Below are positions 18,225 to 27,221 of a DNA stretch of 64,000 bases, piece after piece. Both the position numbers and the translations under genes were made by a program. Below the pieces are notes generated by a model. That model saw only the letters and a list, made by a program, of their open reading frames with translations. It made no database searches and was not told the DNA's origin. The stretch covers positions 1-64,000 of the forward strand of contig DAIOTH010000001.1 of assembly GCA_036752125.1 (NCBI GenBank), read 5' to 3'. Position 1 is the first letter of the stretch, and the number at the start of each line of letters is the position of its first letter. This stretch comes from MAG-120802 sp036752125. Lineage in GTDB: Bacteria; Actinomycetota; Actinomycetes; Nanopelagicales; Nanopelagicaceae.

Positions 18225-18635
18225 GTGAGCACCCGTTCCAAAGCGCGAAAAGCGGCTCTGGATTTACTGTACGAAGGTGATATTCGCCGCTCCTCTGCAT
18301 CCGAATTGCTCAATAGACGGGTGACCGATCTCGAATATGTGATTCGAGACTTTACAAAAGAATTGATTGACGGCGTTGAATTGCACCGTCGAAAAATCGA
18401 TGAACTGATCACCACCTATTCACAGGGCTGGGATATGGATCGTATGCCCGTTATTGATAGAAATATTCTTCGGCTAGCCATCTATGAAGTTCTCTGGTCC
18501 GAGAGCGTCCCCGTATCGGTTGCGATCAATGAAGCGATAGAGCTTGCACAGACCCTTTCGACTGAGGATTCAAGCAAGTACATAAATGGAGTCCTAAGTA
18601 AAGTTGTGGAGATTAAGCCCGATCTTGTTTTGTAA
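18225..18635 (+). CDS. nusB: Transcription antitermination protein NusB
   Basis: A 136-residue all-helical protein that joins NusE/S10 at boxA for rRNA antitermination. Conserved segments are RSKARKAALDLLYEGDI at the N-terminus, DRMPVIDRNILRLAIYE and SVAINEAIELAQTLSTEDSSKYINGVL. GTG start directly abuts efp. Its last 23 nt overlap the 3' end of the minus-strand regulator gene, so the two transcripts converge. Confidence 0.95.
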   Translation: MSTRSKARKAALDLLYEGDIRRSSASELLNRRVTDLEYVIRDFTKELIDGVELHRRKIDELITTYSQGWDMDRMPVIDRNILRLAIYEVLWSESVPVSVAINEAIELAQTLSTEDSSKYINGVLSKVVEIKPDLVL

Positions 18636-19098
18636 GAAGAAGTTCTCGATTAGTTAATGCCTCAGCCAATTCCTGCTCAGTTTTCGCTGTAATAATCATA
18701 AGAGTATCTATGTCGCTGGAACGTATGCTCAATAATTCACCATTCCAGTCATCCCGTTTTGTTGCAATCCAATTTAATAAGCCATAGACCAAGCGGGCGA
18801 ATTCGTCAGGTGAGCCGAGGATTCCGCGGAGTTTCCGTAAATCTAGGGTAGCCCCGCGAGAAAGGTTTCGTGTAGAAGTTTGATCCATGTCACGAAACAG
18901 AGCGCTCAGAGGAACTGAATAAAAGTTACAGAGTTCTTCTGCTTTAGCGATACTCAATGAGCGAGTGCCGCGTTCATAAGAGCCGACAACAACTGCCTTC
19001 CACTTGCCTCGAGATTTAATCTCCACTTGCTTGAGAGTGAGGTGTTGCTGATGTCGGATGTGCTTAAGGCGTTGAGCGATATGAAGCGGTGTGGGCAT
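18613..19098 (-). CDS. BldD-like helix-turn-helix transcriptional regulator
   Basis: A 161-residue cytoplasmic DNA-binding protein. The N-terminal XRE-type helix-turn-helix (IAQRLKHIRHQQHLTLKQVE, then YERGTRSLSIAKAEELCNFY) and the C-terminal domain match the BldD family, and the place between nusB and pyrR is exactly where bldD lies in Streptomyces. BldD there represses developmental genes and dimerises with cyclic di-GMP; whether this protein binds the nucleotide cannot be judged from sequence alone. In a non-sporulating organism its targets would differ. The ATG has no ribosome-binding site but a -10 hexamer 6 nt upstream. Confidence 0.85.
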   Translation of the reverse strand: MPTPLHIAQRLKHIRHQQHLTLKQVEIKSRGKWKAVVVGSYERGTRSLSIAKAEELCNFYSVPLSALFRDMDQTSTRNLSRGATLDLRKLRGILGSPDEFARLVYGLLNWIATKRDDWNGELLSIRSSDIDTLMIITAKTEQELAEALTNRELLLTKQDRA

Positions 19099-19104
19099 GG
19101 GCGG

Positions 19105-19110
19105 AGATTA
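19105..19110 (-). promoter_or_regulatory. -10 element TAATCT of a leaderless promoter
   Basis: Read on the minus strand, TAATCT is followed by 6 nt (CCGCCC) and the ATG of the BldD-like gene. Confidence 0.6.
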
Positions 19111-19161
19111 AGGCGAACCGCCGGCTCAATCGCCCACGCATCCACAGGGGAGAGCTCATGC

Positions 19162-19167
19162 TAAAGT
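19162..19167 (+). promoter_or_regulatory. Candidate -10 element TAAAGT of the pyr operon
   Basis: TAAAGT lies about 12 nt before the conserved leader sequence of pyrR. It would give a leader of roughly 40 nt containing the PyrR-binding hairpin and ribosome-binding site. Confidence 0.4.
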
Positions 19168-19179
19168 TCGCCAACCTTT

Positions 19180-19209
19180 AACGATCCGTCCTGTGAGGCG
19201 GCGAAGGAG
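19180..19209 (+). promoter_or_regulatory. PyrR-binding RNA hairpin overlapping the pyrR ribosome-binding site
   Basis: The leader contains TCCTGTGAGG (19189-19198), matching the PyrR-binding loop pattern UCCNGNGAGG. It folds as CCG (19186-19188) with CGG (19199-19201), a bulged T, then CC with GG around the loop TGTGA. The ribosome-binding site AAGGAG (19204-19209) begins 3 nt after the stem. In Mycobacterium, PyrR bound to such a loop represses translation of the pyr operon when UMP is plentiful; the same mechanism is likely here since no terminator follows. Confidence 0.75.
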
Positions 19210-19214
19210 TGTCA

Positions 19215-19751
19215 ATGAGCGTTGTCCTCAATGCCGGTGAAATCGCCCGGGCTTTAAAACGTATTTCGCATGAAATCTTAGAAAAAAATCATGGCAGTTC
19301 AGAGGTCCTCTTACTTGGCATTCCAACGCGAGGTGCTTTCTTAAGCGCTCGCATTGCGCGTGAAATCAACGAGATAGAAAATACTTCAATCCCGGTTGGA
19401 ACTCTTGATATCACGATGTATCGCGATGATCTACGTATGCGACCGCCTCGCACCCTGCTTCCAACTGAGATTCCAAGCTGTGGAATTGATGACAAGCATG
19501 TGGTTCTTATCGACGATGTCTTCTATTCAGGACGCACCATTCGAGCGGCTCTCGATGCACTCAATGAAATAGGTCGTCCACGAAGTGTCCAACTTGCAGT
19601 TCTGATTGATCGAGGACATCGCGAGCTTCCTATTCGCGCAGATTTCGTTGGAAAGAACATTCCTACTTCTAAAGAGGAGTCTGTCCGAGTCCACTTGTCT
19701 GAAATCGATAATGAGGATGCGGTCACCATTGAAGGTAGGGGTAAAGAATGA
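19215..19751 (+). CDS. pyrR: Bifunctional pyr operon regulator / uracil phosphoribosyltransferase
   Basis: A 178-residue phosphoribosyltransferase-fold protein that binds pyr mRNA with UMP and may also make UMP from uracil. The PRPP-binding motif VVLIDDVFYSGRTIRAALDAL is intact, and LLGIPTRGAFLSARIA and MYRDDLRMR match the family. ATG at 19215 is the start because AAGGAG lies 5 nt upstream; a GTG at 19209 overlaps that site. It heads the pyrimidine operon and ends in an ATGA overlap with pyrB. Confidence 0.95.
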   Translation: MSVVLNAGEIARALKRISHEILEKNHGSSEVLLLGIPTRGAFLSARIAREINEIENTSIPVGTLDITMYRDDLRMRPPRTLLPTEIPSCGIDDKHVVLIDDVFYSGRTIRAALDALNEIGRPRSVQLAVLIDRGHRELPIRADFVGKNIPTSKEESVRVHLSEIDNEDAVTIEGRGKE

Positions 19752-20710
19752 GGCACCTACTCTCGATTAACGATCTCAGCAAGACTGAGGCTATAGAGAT
19801 ACTTGATACCGCCACTGAGTTGTCCCGACTATCTGAAGGCGCGGTAAAGAAATTTCCAACACTTCGTGGAAGAACTGTAGTGAATCTCTTTTTTGAAGAC
19901 TCCACTCGCACACGTATCTCTTTTGAAGCTGCAGCAAAACGACTCTCAGCCGATGTGATCAATTTTTCAGCAAAGGGCTCTAGCTTGAGCAAAGGTGAAA
20001 GTTTGAAAGACACAGCGCTCACCCTTCAAGCGATGGGCGCCGATGCAGTTGTGATTCGACATGGAGCATCTGGCGCGCCACACCAATTAGCGCGTCAGCA
20101 ATGGATGACGGGTTCTGTTATCAATGCAGGTGATGGAACACATGAACATCCAACCCAGGCCCTTCTTGACGCCTTCACGATTAGACGACATTTGGCACAA
20201 GGTTCCGGCGATCTCCAGGGATTACGAATCGGAATAGTTGGAGACGTGCTGCATTCGCGAGTCGCTCGAAGCAATGTTCTGTTATTACAGAAATTAGGTG
20301 CGAAAGTTGTATTGATTGCCCCACCAACATTACTTCCGGTTGGGGTAGAAGAGTGGGGAGCGGAAGTTAGTTATTCACTCGATAGCGAGATCGATAAAGT
20401 GAATGCAATCATGATGTTACGAGTTCAACGTGAACGAATGGACGATCTCTATTTCCCAAGCGAGCGAGAATATTCCAGAAATTTTGGCCTTAATTTAGAG
20501 CGAATTCATGCGATGAAAAGTGATGCAATCGTTATGCACCCAGGACCCATGAACCGCGGCCTGGAGATATCTGCTGACGGCGCAGATTCACCTCGTTCTG
20601 TCATTGTGGAACAGGTAGCGAACGGAGTGAGCGTTCGTATGGCAGTTCTGTACTTGCTTCTCAGTGGCTCAAAACCCGAATTGTCCTCAACACTGGAGGT
20701 GGGTGTATGA
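19748..20710 (+). CDS. pyrB: Aspartate carbamoyltransferase catalytic subunit
   Basis: Joins carbamoyl phosphate and aspartate, the committed step of pyrimidine synthesis. The 320 residues contain the carbamoyl-phosphate motif DSTRTRISFE, HGASGAPHQLA and the HPGPMNRGLE loop. No regulatory pyrI gene is present, consistent with control through PyrR. The ATG overlaps pyrR by 4 nt and the 3' end overlaps pyrC by 4 nt. Confidence 0.97.
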   Translation: MRHLLSINDLSKTEAIEILDTATELSRLSEGAVKKFPTLRGRTVVNLFFEDSTRTRISFEAAAKRLSADVINFSAKGSSLSKGESLKDTALTLQAMGADAVVIRHGASGAPHQLARQQWMTGSVINAGDGTHEHPTQALLDAFTIRRHLAQGSGDLQGLRIGIVGDVLHSRVARSNVLLLQKLGAKVVLIAPPTLLPVGVEEWGAEVSYSLDSEIDKVNAIMMLRVQRERMDDLYFPSEREYSRNFGLNLERIHAMKSDAIVMHPGPMNRGLEISADGADSPRSVIVEQVANGVSVRMAVLYLLLSGSKPELSSTLEVGV

Positions 20711-22011
20711 CAACGTGGAAAATAGTTAATGCCAAAGATAGTTCGGGTAAATCTCAAGAAGTTCTAATTCACGATGAATTTGTTGTAGCAAGTCTTCCCG
20801 ATGGTGTTACCCCCACAGTAGTCGATGCCACAGGTTTGACAGTTCTTCCTGGCTTTGTTGATTTACATACACATTTACGTGAACCAGGTCGGGAAGATGC
20901 AGAGACAGTTCTCTCTGGCTCGCAAGCCGCTGTGGCTGGTGGATACACCGCAATCTCAGCAATGCCCAACACTTTGCCAGTTGCAGATACCGCAGGAGTG
21001 GTTGAACAAATTTACCGACTTGGAAAGAGCCATGGATTATGTGATGTTTTTCCAATTGGAGCCGTCACCATAGATCAAAAAGGAACTCAACTCGCTGAAT
21101 TATCTGCAATGCATCAATCCGAAGCAGGAGTAAGAATATTCAGCGATGATGGTCATTGCGTTGCAGATCCTCTTGTAATGCGTCGCGCGCTCGAATATGT
21201 AAAGACCTTTGATGGATTAATCGCTCAGCACGCGCAAGACCCACGCCTGACAGAGAACTCTCAAATGAACGAGGGTGCTGTTTCGGCGCGATTAGGTCTA
21301 AAAGGATGGCCAGCAGTTGCTGAAGAAGCGATTATTGCGCGCGATGTTCTTCTTGCCGAGCATGTAGATAGTCGACTGCATATCTGTCATCTCACTACAG
21401 CGGGTGGCGTTGAAATCGTGCGTCGAGCCAAGGAACGAGGGATAAAAGTAACTGCTGAAGTAACTCCTCATCATCTTTTGTTAACTGATTCCAAAGCAGA
21501 GTCTTATGATCCGGTTTATAAAGTTAATCCTCCGTTAAGAACTAACTCAGATGTAGAGGCGTTGCGTCGAGGTTTGGCTGATGGGACTATCGACATCATC
21601 GCTACTGATCATGCTCCACATCCAAATGAAGCAAAGGACTGCGAATGGAGCGCAGCCGCTTTTGGAATGATCGGACTTGAAACAGCTTTTTCCATTGGAT
21701 ATTTGACTATGGTGAAGAGCGGTTTAATGAGCTTGGAAGATCTGACTGATCGAATGTCGTCTGCTCCGGCGAAGATCGGCAGATATGAAGGACATGGATC
21801 AATTAAAGTCGGGGAGAAAGCAAACCTCGTTCTTGTTGATTTGGAAAAATCTTGGCAGGTTAAGCGCGACTACCTCCATTCGAAGAGCAAGAACACGCCT
21901 TTTGAAGGCATGGAATTGCCAGGCGTAATAATGAAGACCTTCCATAATGGCGCCCTGGTATTTGATCGAGCTACAACCGGTGAACTGTTGAAGAACAAGG
22001 GAGTGAAATAG
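20707..22011 (+). CDS. pyrC: Dihydroorotase, class I
   Basis: Cyclises carbamoyl-aspartate to dihydroorotate. The 434 residues show the zinc motif DLHTHLREPG, the aspartate-rich FSDDGH, the metal histidines in AQHAQDP and LHICHLTTAGG, and the catalytic ATDHAPH. These place it with the class I enzymes typical of Gram-positive pyr operons. The stop overlaps the first base of the carA start. Confidence 0.96.
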   Translation: MTTWKIVNAKDSSGKSQEVLIHDEFVVASLPDGVTPTVVDATGLTVLPGFVDLHTHLREPGREDAETVLSGSQAAVAGGYTAISAMPNTLPVADTAGVVEQIYRLGKSHGLCDVFPIGAVTIDQKGTQLAELSAMHQSEAGVRIFSDDGHCVADPLVMRRALEYVKTFDGLIAQHAQDPRLTENSQMNEGAVSARLGLKGWPAVAEEAIIARDVLLAEHVDSRLHICHLTTAGGVEIVRRAKERGIKVTAEVTPHHLLLTDSKAESYDPVYKVNPPLRTNSDVEALRRGLADGTIDIIATDHAPHPNEAKDCEWSAAAFGMIGLETAFSIGYLTMVKSGLMSLEDLTDRMSSAPAKIGRYEGHGSIKVGEKANLVLVDLEKSWQVKRDYLHSKSKNTPFEGMELPGVIMKTFHNGALVFDRATTGELLKNKGVK

Positions 22012-23123
22012 TGGCGGCTTATCTCGTTCTTGACGATGGCCGAATCTTTGAAGGTGAACCATGGGCATGTACCGGCGAAACTTTTGGTGAAGCGGTTTTT
22101 TCAACGGGGATGACGGGATATCAAGAAACTCTTACAGATCCGTCTTATCACAAGCAGGTTGTCATTATGACGGCGCCACACATCGGAAATACGGGGATGA
22201 ATAGCGAAGATGAGGAATCTCGCAAAATTTGGGTGAGTGGATTTGTAGTTCGTAATCCATCGCCCGTTGTCTCAAATTGGCGCGCTGAGCGATCGCTCGA
22301 AGATGATCTCATTAAGAATAATGTGGTCGGGATTCAAGGTATAGACACTCGTGCTCTCACTCTTCATCTACGTGACCGGGGAGCGATGCGAGTTGGAATT
22401 TTCTCTGATAGCAATTTGAGTCGCGAAGAAATGGTTGTAAAAGTTCGTAGCGTCAAGCAAATGTCTGGCTCTTACCTAGCCGATGATGTTTCAACAGAGA
22501 AGGAATATGTGGTTGCGGCGCAAGGTGAAAGAAAGTTTAAGGTTGCAGCGCTGGATCTTGGGATAAAAGCTGCAACTCCGCGGAACATGTCTGAACGAGG
22601 TATAGAAGTACATATGGTGCCAGTCACGACAACATATGCCAATCTTAAAGCTGCTGGTTATGACGGGCTCTTCCTTTCCAATGGTCCTGGGGATCCTTCC
22701 ACGATGGATAGCGTTGTCTCGTTAGTACGAGAGGCTCTTGAAGATAAACTGCCAATTTTTGGGATCTGTTTTGGTCATCAGATATTGGGAAGAGCGCTTG
22801 GATTTGATACATACAAACTGAGATTCGGGCATCGTGGGATTAATCAACCAGTGATGAATAGAGAGAAAAATCGCGTTGAGATAACGGCTCAGAATCATGG
22901 TTTCGCTGTTGAAGCTCCTATTGATGGAGATTTCACAACAGTCTATGGAGCTGGTCGCGTAACTCATTTCTGTTTGAACGATGGCGTTGTTGAAGGCTTG
23001 CGACTTCTTGAGCGTCCAGCTTTTTCAGTTCAATATCATCCGGAAGCGGCCGCAGGTCCACATGATGCAAATTATTTGTTTGACGACTTTCTAACGATGC
23101 TGGAGAACCATGCCGCGCGATAA
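22011..23123 (+). CDS. carA: Carbamoyl-phosphate synthase small subunit
   Basis: Glutamine amidotransferase subunit that feeds ammonia to CarB. The 370 residues have the N-terminal CPS small-chain domain (LVLDDGRIFEGEPWA, TGMTGYQETLTDPSY) and a class I GATase domain with catalytic cysteine in FGICFGHQILG, preceded by SNGPGDPSTMD, and the HPEAAAGPHD histidine/glutamate pair. GTG start overlaps the pyrC stop by one base; the end overlaps carB by 14 nt. Confidence 0.97.
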   Translation: MAAYLVLDDGRIFEGEPWACTGETFGEAVFSTGMTGYQETLTDPSYHKQVVIMTAPHIGNTGMNSEDEESRKIWVSGFVVRNPSPVVSNWRAERSLEDDLIKNNVVGIQGIDTRALTLHLRDRGAMRVGIFSDSNLSREEMVVKVRSVKQMSGSYLADDVSTEKEYVVAAQGERKFKVAALDLGIKAATPRNMSERGIEVHMVPVTTTYANLKAAGYDGLFLSNGPGDPSTMDSVVSLVREALEDKLPIFGICFGHQILGRALGFDTYKLRFGHRGINQPVMNREKNRVEITAQNHGFAVEAPIDGDFTTVYGAGRVTHFCLNDGVVEGLRLLERPAFSVQYHPEAAAGPHDANYLFDDFLTMLENHAAR

Positions 23124-26100
23124 ATCTATTGAGAGCGTTTTAGTAATAGGTAGCGGACCCATTGTTATTGGTCAAGCATGTGAGTTTGATTATTCAGGAA
23201 CCCAAGCCTGTCGGGTGCTTAAGTCAGAAGGAATAAGGGTAATTCTGGTTAATTCAAATCCTGCGACGATTATGACTGATCCTGAATTTGCTGATGCGAC
23301 GTATATCGAACCCATCACTCCGGAATTTCTTGAACAAGTTATCGCAAAAGAACGACCGTCGGCTATTTTGGCAACGCTCGGTGGACAGACTGCCCTCAAT
23401 GCTGCAATAGGTCTCCACGAAAAAGGTATTTTGACTAAGTATCAAACAAAACTCATTGGAGCTGATGTCGATGCAATACGACGCGGGGAGAATCGTGAAG
23501 AATTTAGAGCAATAGTAGAAAAGGTAGGCGGGGAATCCGCAAAGTCAGTCATCTGTCACACTATGGATGAGTGTTTGGCAGCTGCAGAAATTTTGAACTA
23601 TCCCGTTGTCGTTCGGCCATCTTTCACAATGGGTGGGCTAGGAAGCGGAATTGCGTACTCAAAGAGCGAACTCGAACAGATTGCAGGCGCTGGGTTGCGA
23701 TTTAGTCCTGTGACTGAGGTACTTCTCGAAGAGTCGATCATTGGATGGAAAGAATTTGAGTTGGAAGTTATGCGCGATAACCATGACAATGTTGTTATCG
23801 TTTGTAGTATCGAAAATTTTGATCCCATGGGTGTTCACACAGGTGACTCAATTACCGTTGCGCCCGCTCTCACTCTCACCGATGTTGAATTCCAGAAACT
23901 TCGAGATCTCAGCATCAACATCATCAGAGAAGTTGGAGTGGCAACTGGTGGTTGCAATATCCAATTCGCTATAAATCCCAAGAACGGCCGGATTGTCGTT
24001 ATCGAGATGAATCCTCGCGTCTCTCGATCGAGCGCACTCGCCTCAAAGGCCACTGGGTTTCCTATTGCCAAGATCGCAACCAAGCTTGCAATCGGATATT
24101 CGCTCGACGAGATTCCAAATGACATCACCAAGAAGACACCCGCTTCGTTTGAGCCCACCCTTGATTACATAGTTGTGAAGATTCCTCGATTCGCTTTCGA
24201 GAAGTTCCCAGAGGCAGATCCGCGGCTCACCACAACAATGAAGAGCGTTGGTGAGGCTATGGCGTTCGGACGATCTTTCCCGGAAGCGCTTCAAAAAGCG
24301 ATGCGCTCTTTAGAGAAGAAGAACTCATCATTTTCATGGAATTTCTCTGAATCACGAGAGGAGTTATTGAAGGCTGTCTCAGTACCGACCGAAAATCGTT
24401 TAATGCAAGTACAGCGCTTGCTTGCTCTCGGCGAGAGTATTGCCGAAGTTCATCAGATCTCAGGCATCGATCCATGGTTCTTAACACAGATTCAATCGAT
24501 TAATGAAATGGCGATGAGCTTGAGAGATGCCGCAGAATTATCATCGCATCTCCTCATCAAAGCGAAAAAACTGGGTTTCTCTGATAGCCAAATTGCTGAA
24601 TTGAGGGGAATTGACACCTCTGAGGTTCTTAAAGTTCGTGAACGTCTCGAGATTTTCCCGGTATATAAAACAGTTGATACCTGCGCTGGAGAGTTTGAAG
24701 CATTCACTCCTTATCACTATTCAACCTACGATCAAGAAACTGAGGTAAAACCTCGAACTAAACCGGCAATTTTGATTCTCGGAAGTGGGCCAAATCGAAT
24801 TGGACAAGGAATTGAATTCGACTATTCCTGTGTACACGCTTGTTTTGCGCTAAGCGATGTCGGCTACGAAACCATCATGATTAACTGCAACCCTGAAACC
24901 GTTTCAACGGACTATGACACATCAGATCGTCTCTATTTTGAGCCGCTCACTTTAGAAGATGTTTTGGAGATTTATCGCGCAGAATTGAAAGCCGGGCCAA
25001 TAGTTGGCGTGATTGTTCAACTAGGTGGTCAAACACCACTCGGGCTTTCAGCAGGACTCAAAGCCGCTGGAGTTCCAATCCTTGGTACGTCACCTGATGC
25101 GATTTTCTCAGCCGAAGATCGGGGAGCGTTCGGAAAAGTTCTTGAGTCAGCGAACTTACGGGCACCTCAATTTGGAACTGCATTCTCCTACAGCGAAGCG
25201 CTCGCCGTTGCTACGAGAATCGGTTATCCAGTTCTCGTGCGTCCTTCCTTCGTTCTGGGTGGTCGTGGAATGCAGATTGTTTATGACGATGCGCAGCTCT
25301 CAGAGTTCATTGAAATCGCGACTCAAATAAATCCCGAACATCCAGTATTGATTGATAAATTCTTGGATGATGCTACTGAGATCGACGTAGATGCTCTTTT
25401 TGATGGAAATGAGCTCTATCTAGCAGGGGTTATGGAGCATGTTGAAGAGGCAGGTGTGCATTCAGGAGATTCTGCCTGCGTTATTCCCGCGCAATCTATA
25501 AGCAAAGAGATGATTGCTGAGATTACTGAAGCTACCCGAAAATTATCCGATGCCATAGGTGTTAGAGGATTAATCAATATCCAATATGCCATCTCACATT
25601 CTCAGCTTTATGTATTAGAAGCCAATCCACGTGCGTCACGTACAGTACCTTTCGTAAGCAAAGCAACAGGTGTTCAGGTTGCGAAAGCGGCTGCGCTGAT
25701 TGCATGCGGAAAAACTATTGCCGAGCTCAGAACTATGAATCTTTTACCGCAACAATCACACGGATTAGCGCAAGGTATTTCGGTTAAGGAGGCTGTCCTT
25801 CCGTGGAATAGATTCCGGAGAAGAGATGGTCAGGGAGTTGACTCGGTTCTCGGTCCAGAAATGAAATCCACTGGCGAAGTCATGGGATTGGCTGAAACAT
25901 TTGGCGCAGCATTTGCTAAGAGCCAGATAGCAGCATTCGGACCACTTCCTAAAGAAGGCTCGATATTTATTTCGTTATCCGATAAGGATAAGTTATCGTC
26001 ACTGAACGCGGTCAAAGGCTTACAGGAATTGAATTTTCAGCTTTACGCAACTTCAGGTACCCATGAATTTCTTGCAAAAAATGGCGTTACTACGACTTTG

Positions 26101-26367
26101 GTAGCTAAACATGCTGATAAGGAGAAAGAGCCCGACTCCCAATCAGCTGTAGATCTCATTGCGCAAAATAGGATTTCCTTAGTTATTAATACCCCTTTTG
26201 GTCGCGGTGCTCATAGAGATGGGCGGATGATTAGAACTGCTGCCGTTCAGCGCGGAATTTCTTGTATCACGACAGTGCCAGGTCTTAAGGCTGCTGTTGA
26301 GGGGATTAAGGACTTACGGAAAGAGAATCTCACGGCCCGCTCAATTCAGGATTGGCATCGCTCATGA
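23110..26367 (+). CDS. carB: Carbamoyl-phosphate synthase large subunit
   Basis: Makes carbamoyl phosphate from bicarbonate, ammonia and two ATP. The 1085 residues contain two homologous ATP-grasp halves, each with a GSGP...IGQ/GQG-EFDYS motif (VIGSGPIVIGQACEFDYSG at the start and ILGSGPNRIGQGIEFDYS in the second half), a central oligomerisation domain and a C-terminal MGS-like allosteric domain around KEGSIFISLSDKDK. Length is normal. The stop lies in an ATGA overlap with pyrK. Confidence 0.98.
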   Translation: MPRDKSIESVLVIGSGPIVIGQACEFDYSGTQACRVLKSEGIRVILVNSNPATIMTDPEFADATYIEPITPEFLEQVIAKERPSAILATLGGQTALNAAIGLHEKGILTKYQTKLIGADVDAIRRGENREEFRAIVEKVGGESAKSVICHTMDECLAAAEILNYPVVVRPSFTMGGLGSGIAYSKSELEQIAGAGLRFSPVTEVLLEESIIGWKEFELEVMRDNHDNVVIVCSIENFDPMGVHTGDSITVAPALTLTDVEFQKLRDLSINIIREVGVATGGCNIQFAINPKNGRIVVIEMNPRVSRSSALASKATGFPIAKIATKLAIGYSLDEIPNDITKKTPASFEPTLDYIVVKIPRFAFEKFPEADPRLTTTMKSVGEAMAFGRSFPEALQKAMRSLEKKNSSFSWNFSESREELLKAVSVPTENRLMQVQRLLALGESIAEVHQISGIDPWFLTQIQSINEMAMSLRDAAELSSHLLIKAKKLGFSDSQIAELRGIDTSEVLKVRERLEIFPVYKTVDTCAGEFEAFTPYHYSTYDQETEVKPRTKPAILILGSGPNRIGQGIEFDYSCVHACFALSDVGYETIMINCNPETVSTDYDTSDRLYFEPLTLEDVLEIYRAELKAGPIVGVIVQLGGQTPLGLSAGLKAAGVPILGTSPDAIFSAEDRGAFGKVLESANLRAPQFGTAFSYSEALAVATRIGYPVLVRPSFVLGGRGMQIVYDDAQLSEFIEIATQINPEHPVLIDKFLDDATEIDVDALFDGNELYLAGVMEHVEEAGVHSGDSACVIPAQSISKEMIAEITEATRKLSDAIGVRGLINIQYAISHSQLYVLEANPRASRTVPFVSKATGVQVAKAAALIACGKTIAELRTMNLLPQQSHGLAQGISVKEAVLPWNRFRRRDGQGVDSVLGPEMKSTGEVMGLAETFGAAFAKSQIAAFGPLPKEGSIFISLSDKDKLSSLNAVKGLQELNFQLYATSGTHEFLAKNGVTTTLVAKHADKEKEPDSQSAVDLIAQNRISLVINTPFGRGAHRDGRMIRTAAVQRGISCITTVPGLKAAVEGIKDLRKENLTARSIQDWHRS

Positions 26368-27221
26368 CATCGATAAATAAAAAGGCGCTGCAAACTGATG
26401 TAGAAATCATCTCTAATAAGAAAGTTGGCGCTTACCATCACATGGTTTTTGCAGCAGGCGAAATGGCGGCACATGCAAAGCCCGGTAATTTTGTTGCTAT
26501 TTCAGTTGGCGGACAAGCTTCATCAATGATTCTGCGGAGAGCTTTTGCGATCTACCGTGCAAGTGATCGAGGTCAATATGGCGGCACGATCGAATTAGTT
26601 GTCGCACCACATGGGCAAGGCAGTAGATGGCTCACCTCATTAGAGATTCATGATCGAGTAAATATGGTTGGTCCTTTGGGTACGCATTTTGGGATCCCTA
26701 CGGAACCAGTAAGTGCTCTGCTTGTTGGCGGTGGATACGGATCTGCGCCACTTTTTGGTCTAGCAGAGGTATTGAAAGAGCGCGGATGTCGAGTGGATAT
26801 GGTTCTTGGAGCGTCGGTTGCGGGAAAAATATATGCCCCACTTGAAGGAAAACGTTCAGTGAACTCTTTAACGGTCACAACTGAAGATGGATCCGCGGGC
26901 GTAAAAGGGCGAGTTACTGATGTTTTACCTGGGCTAATCGAAAAGAACTCTTCAGAGATCATTTACTCGTGTGGACCCATGGCGATGCTTGCTGCGGTCG
27001 AGGAAGTTTCCAAAAACCATCAAACGATGCATCAATGTGCCGTAGAAGAATCGATGGCCTGTGGAGTTGGAATTTGCATGACTTGTGTGCTTCCGGTGAA
27101 AGACAGCAAAGGTGTAATTAAGATGACGAGATCGTGTATTGATGGTCCCGTTATGGATGGAGAGAAAGTTGTGTGGAACAGCGCTCGAAAAATTCCGGAA
27201 GGAACATGGGGCGCGCTATGA
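26364..27221 (+). CDS. pyrK: Dihydroorotate dehydrogenase electron transfer subunit PyrK
   Basis: FAD and [2Fe-2S] protein that passes electrons from class 1B dihydroorotate dehydrogenase to NAD+. The 285 residues have a ferredoxin-reductase-like FAD domain (SMILRRAFAIYR), a nucleotide-binding domain (LVGGGYGSAPLFGLAEVL) and a C-terminal cluster of four cysteines in CAVEESMACGVGICMTC...RSC. ATG at 26364, overlapping the carB stop, is chosen over a TTG at 26352. It overlaps pyrD by 4 nt. Confidence 0.93.
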   Translation: MTSINKKALQTDVEIISNKKVGAYHHMVFAAGEMAAHAKPGNFVAISVGGQASSMILRRAFAIYRASDRGQYGGTIELVVAPHGQGSRWLTSLEIHDRVNMVGPLGTHFGIPTEPVSALLVGGGYGSAPLFGLAEVLKERGCRVDMVLGASVAGKIYAPLEGKRSVNSLTVTTEDGSAGVKGRVTDVLPGLIEKNSSEIIYSCGPMAMLAAVEEVSKNHQTMHQCAVEESMACGVGICMTCVLPVKDSKGVIKMTRSCIDGPVMDGEKVVWNSARKIPEGTWGAL

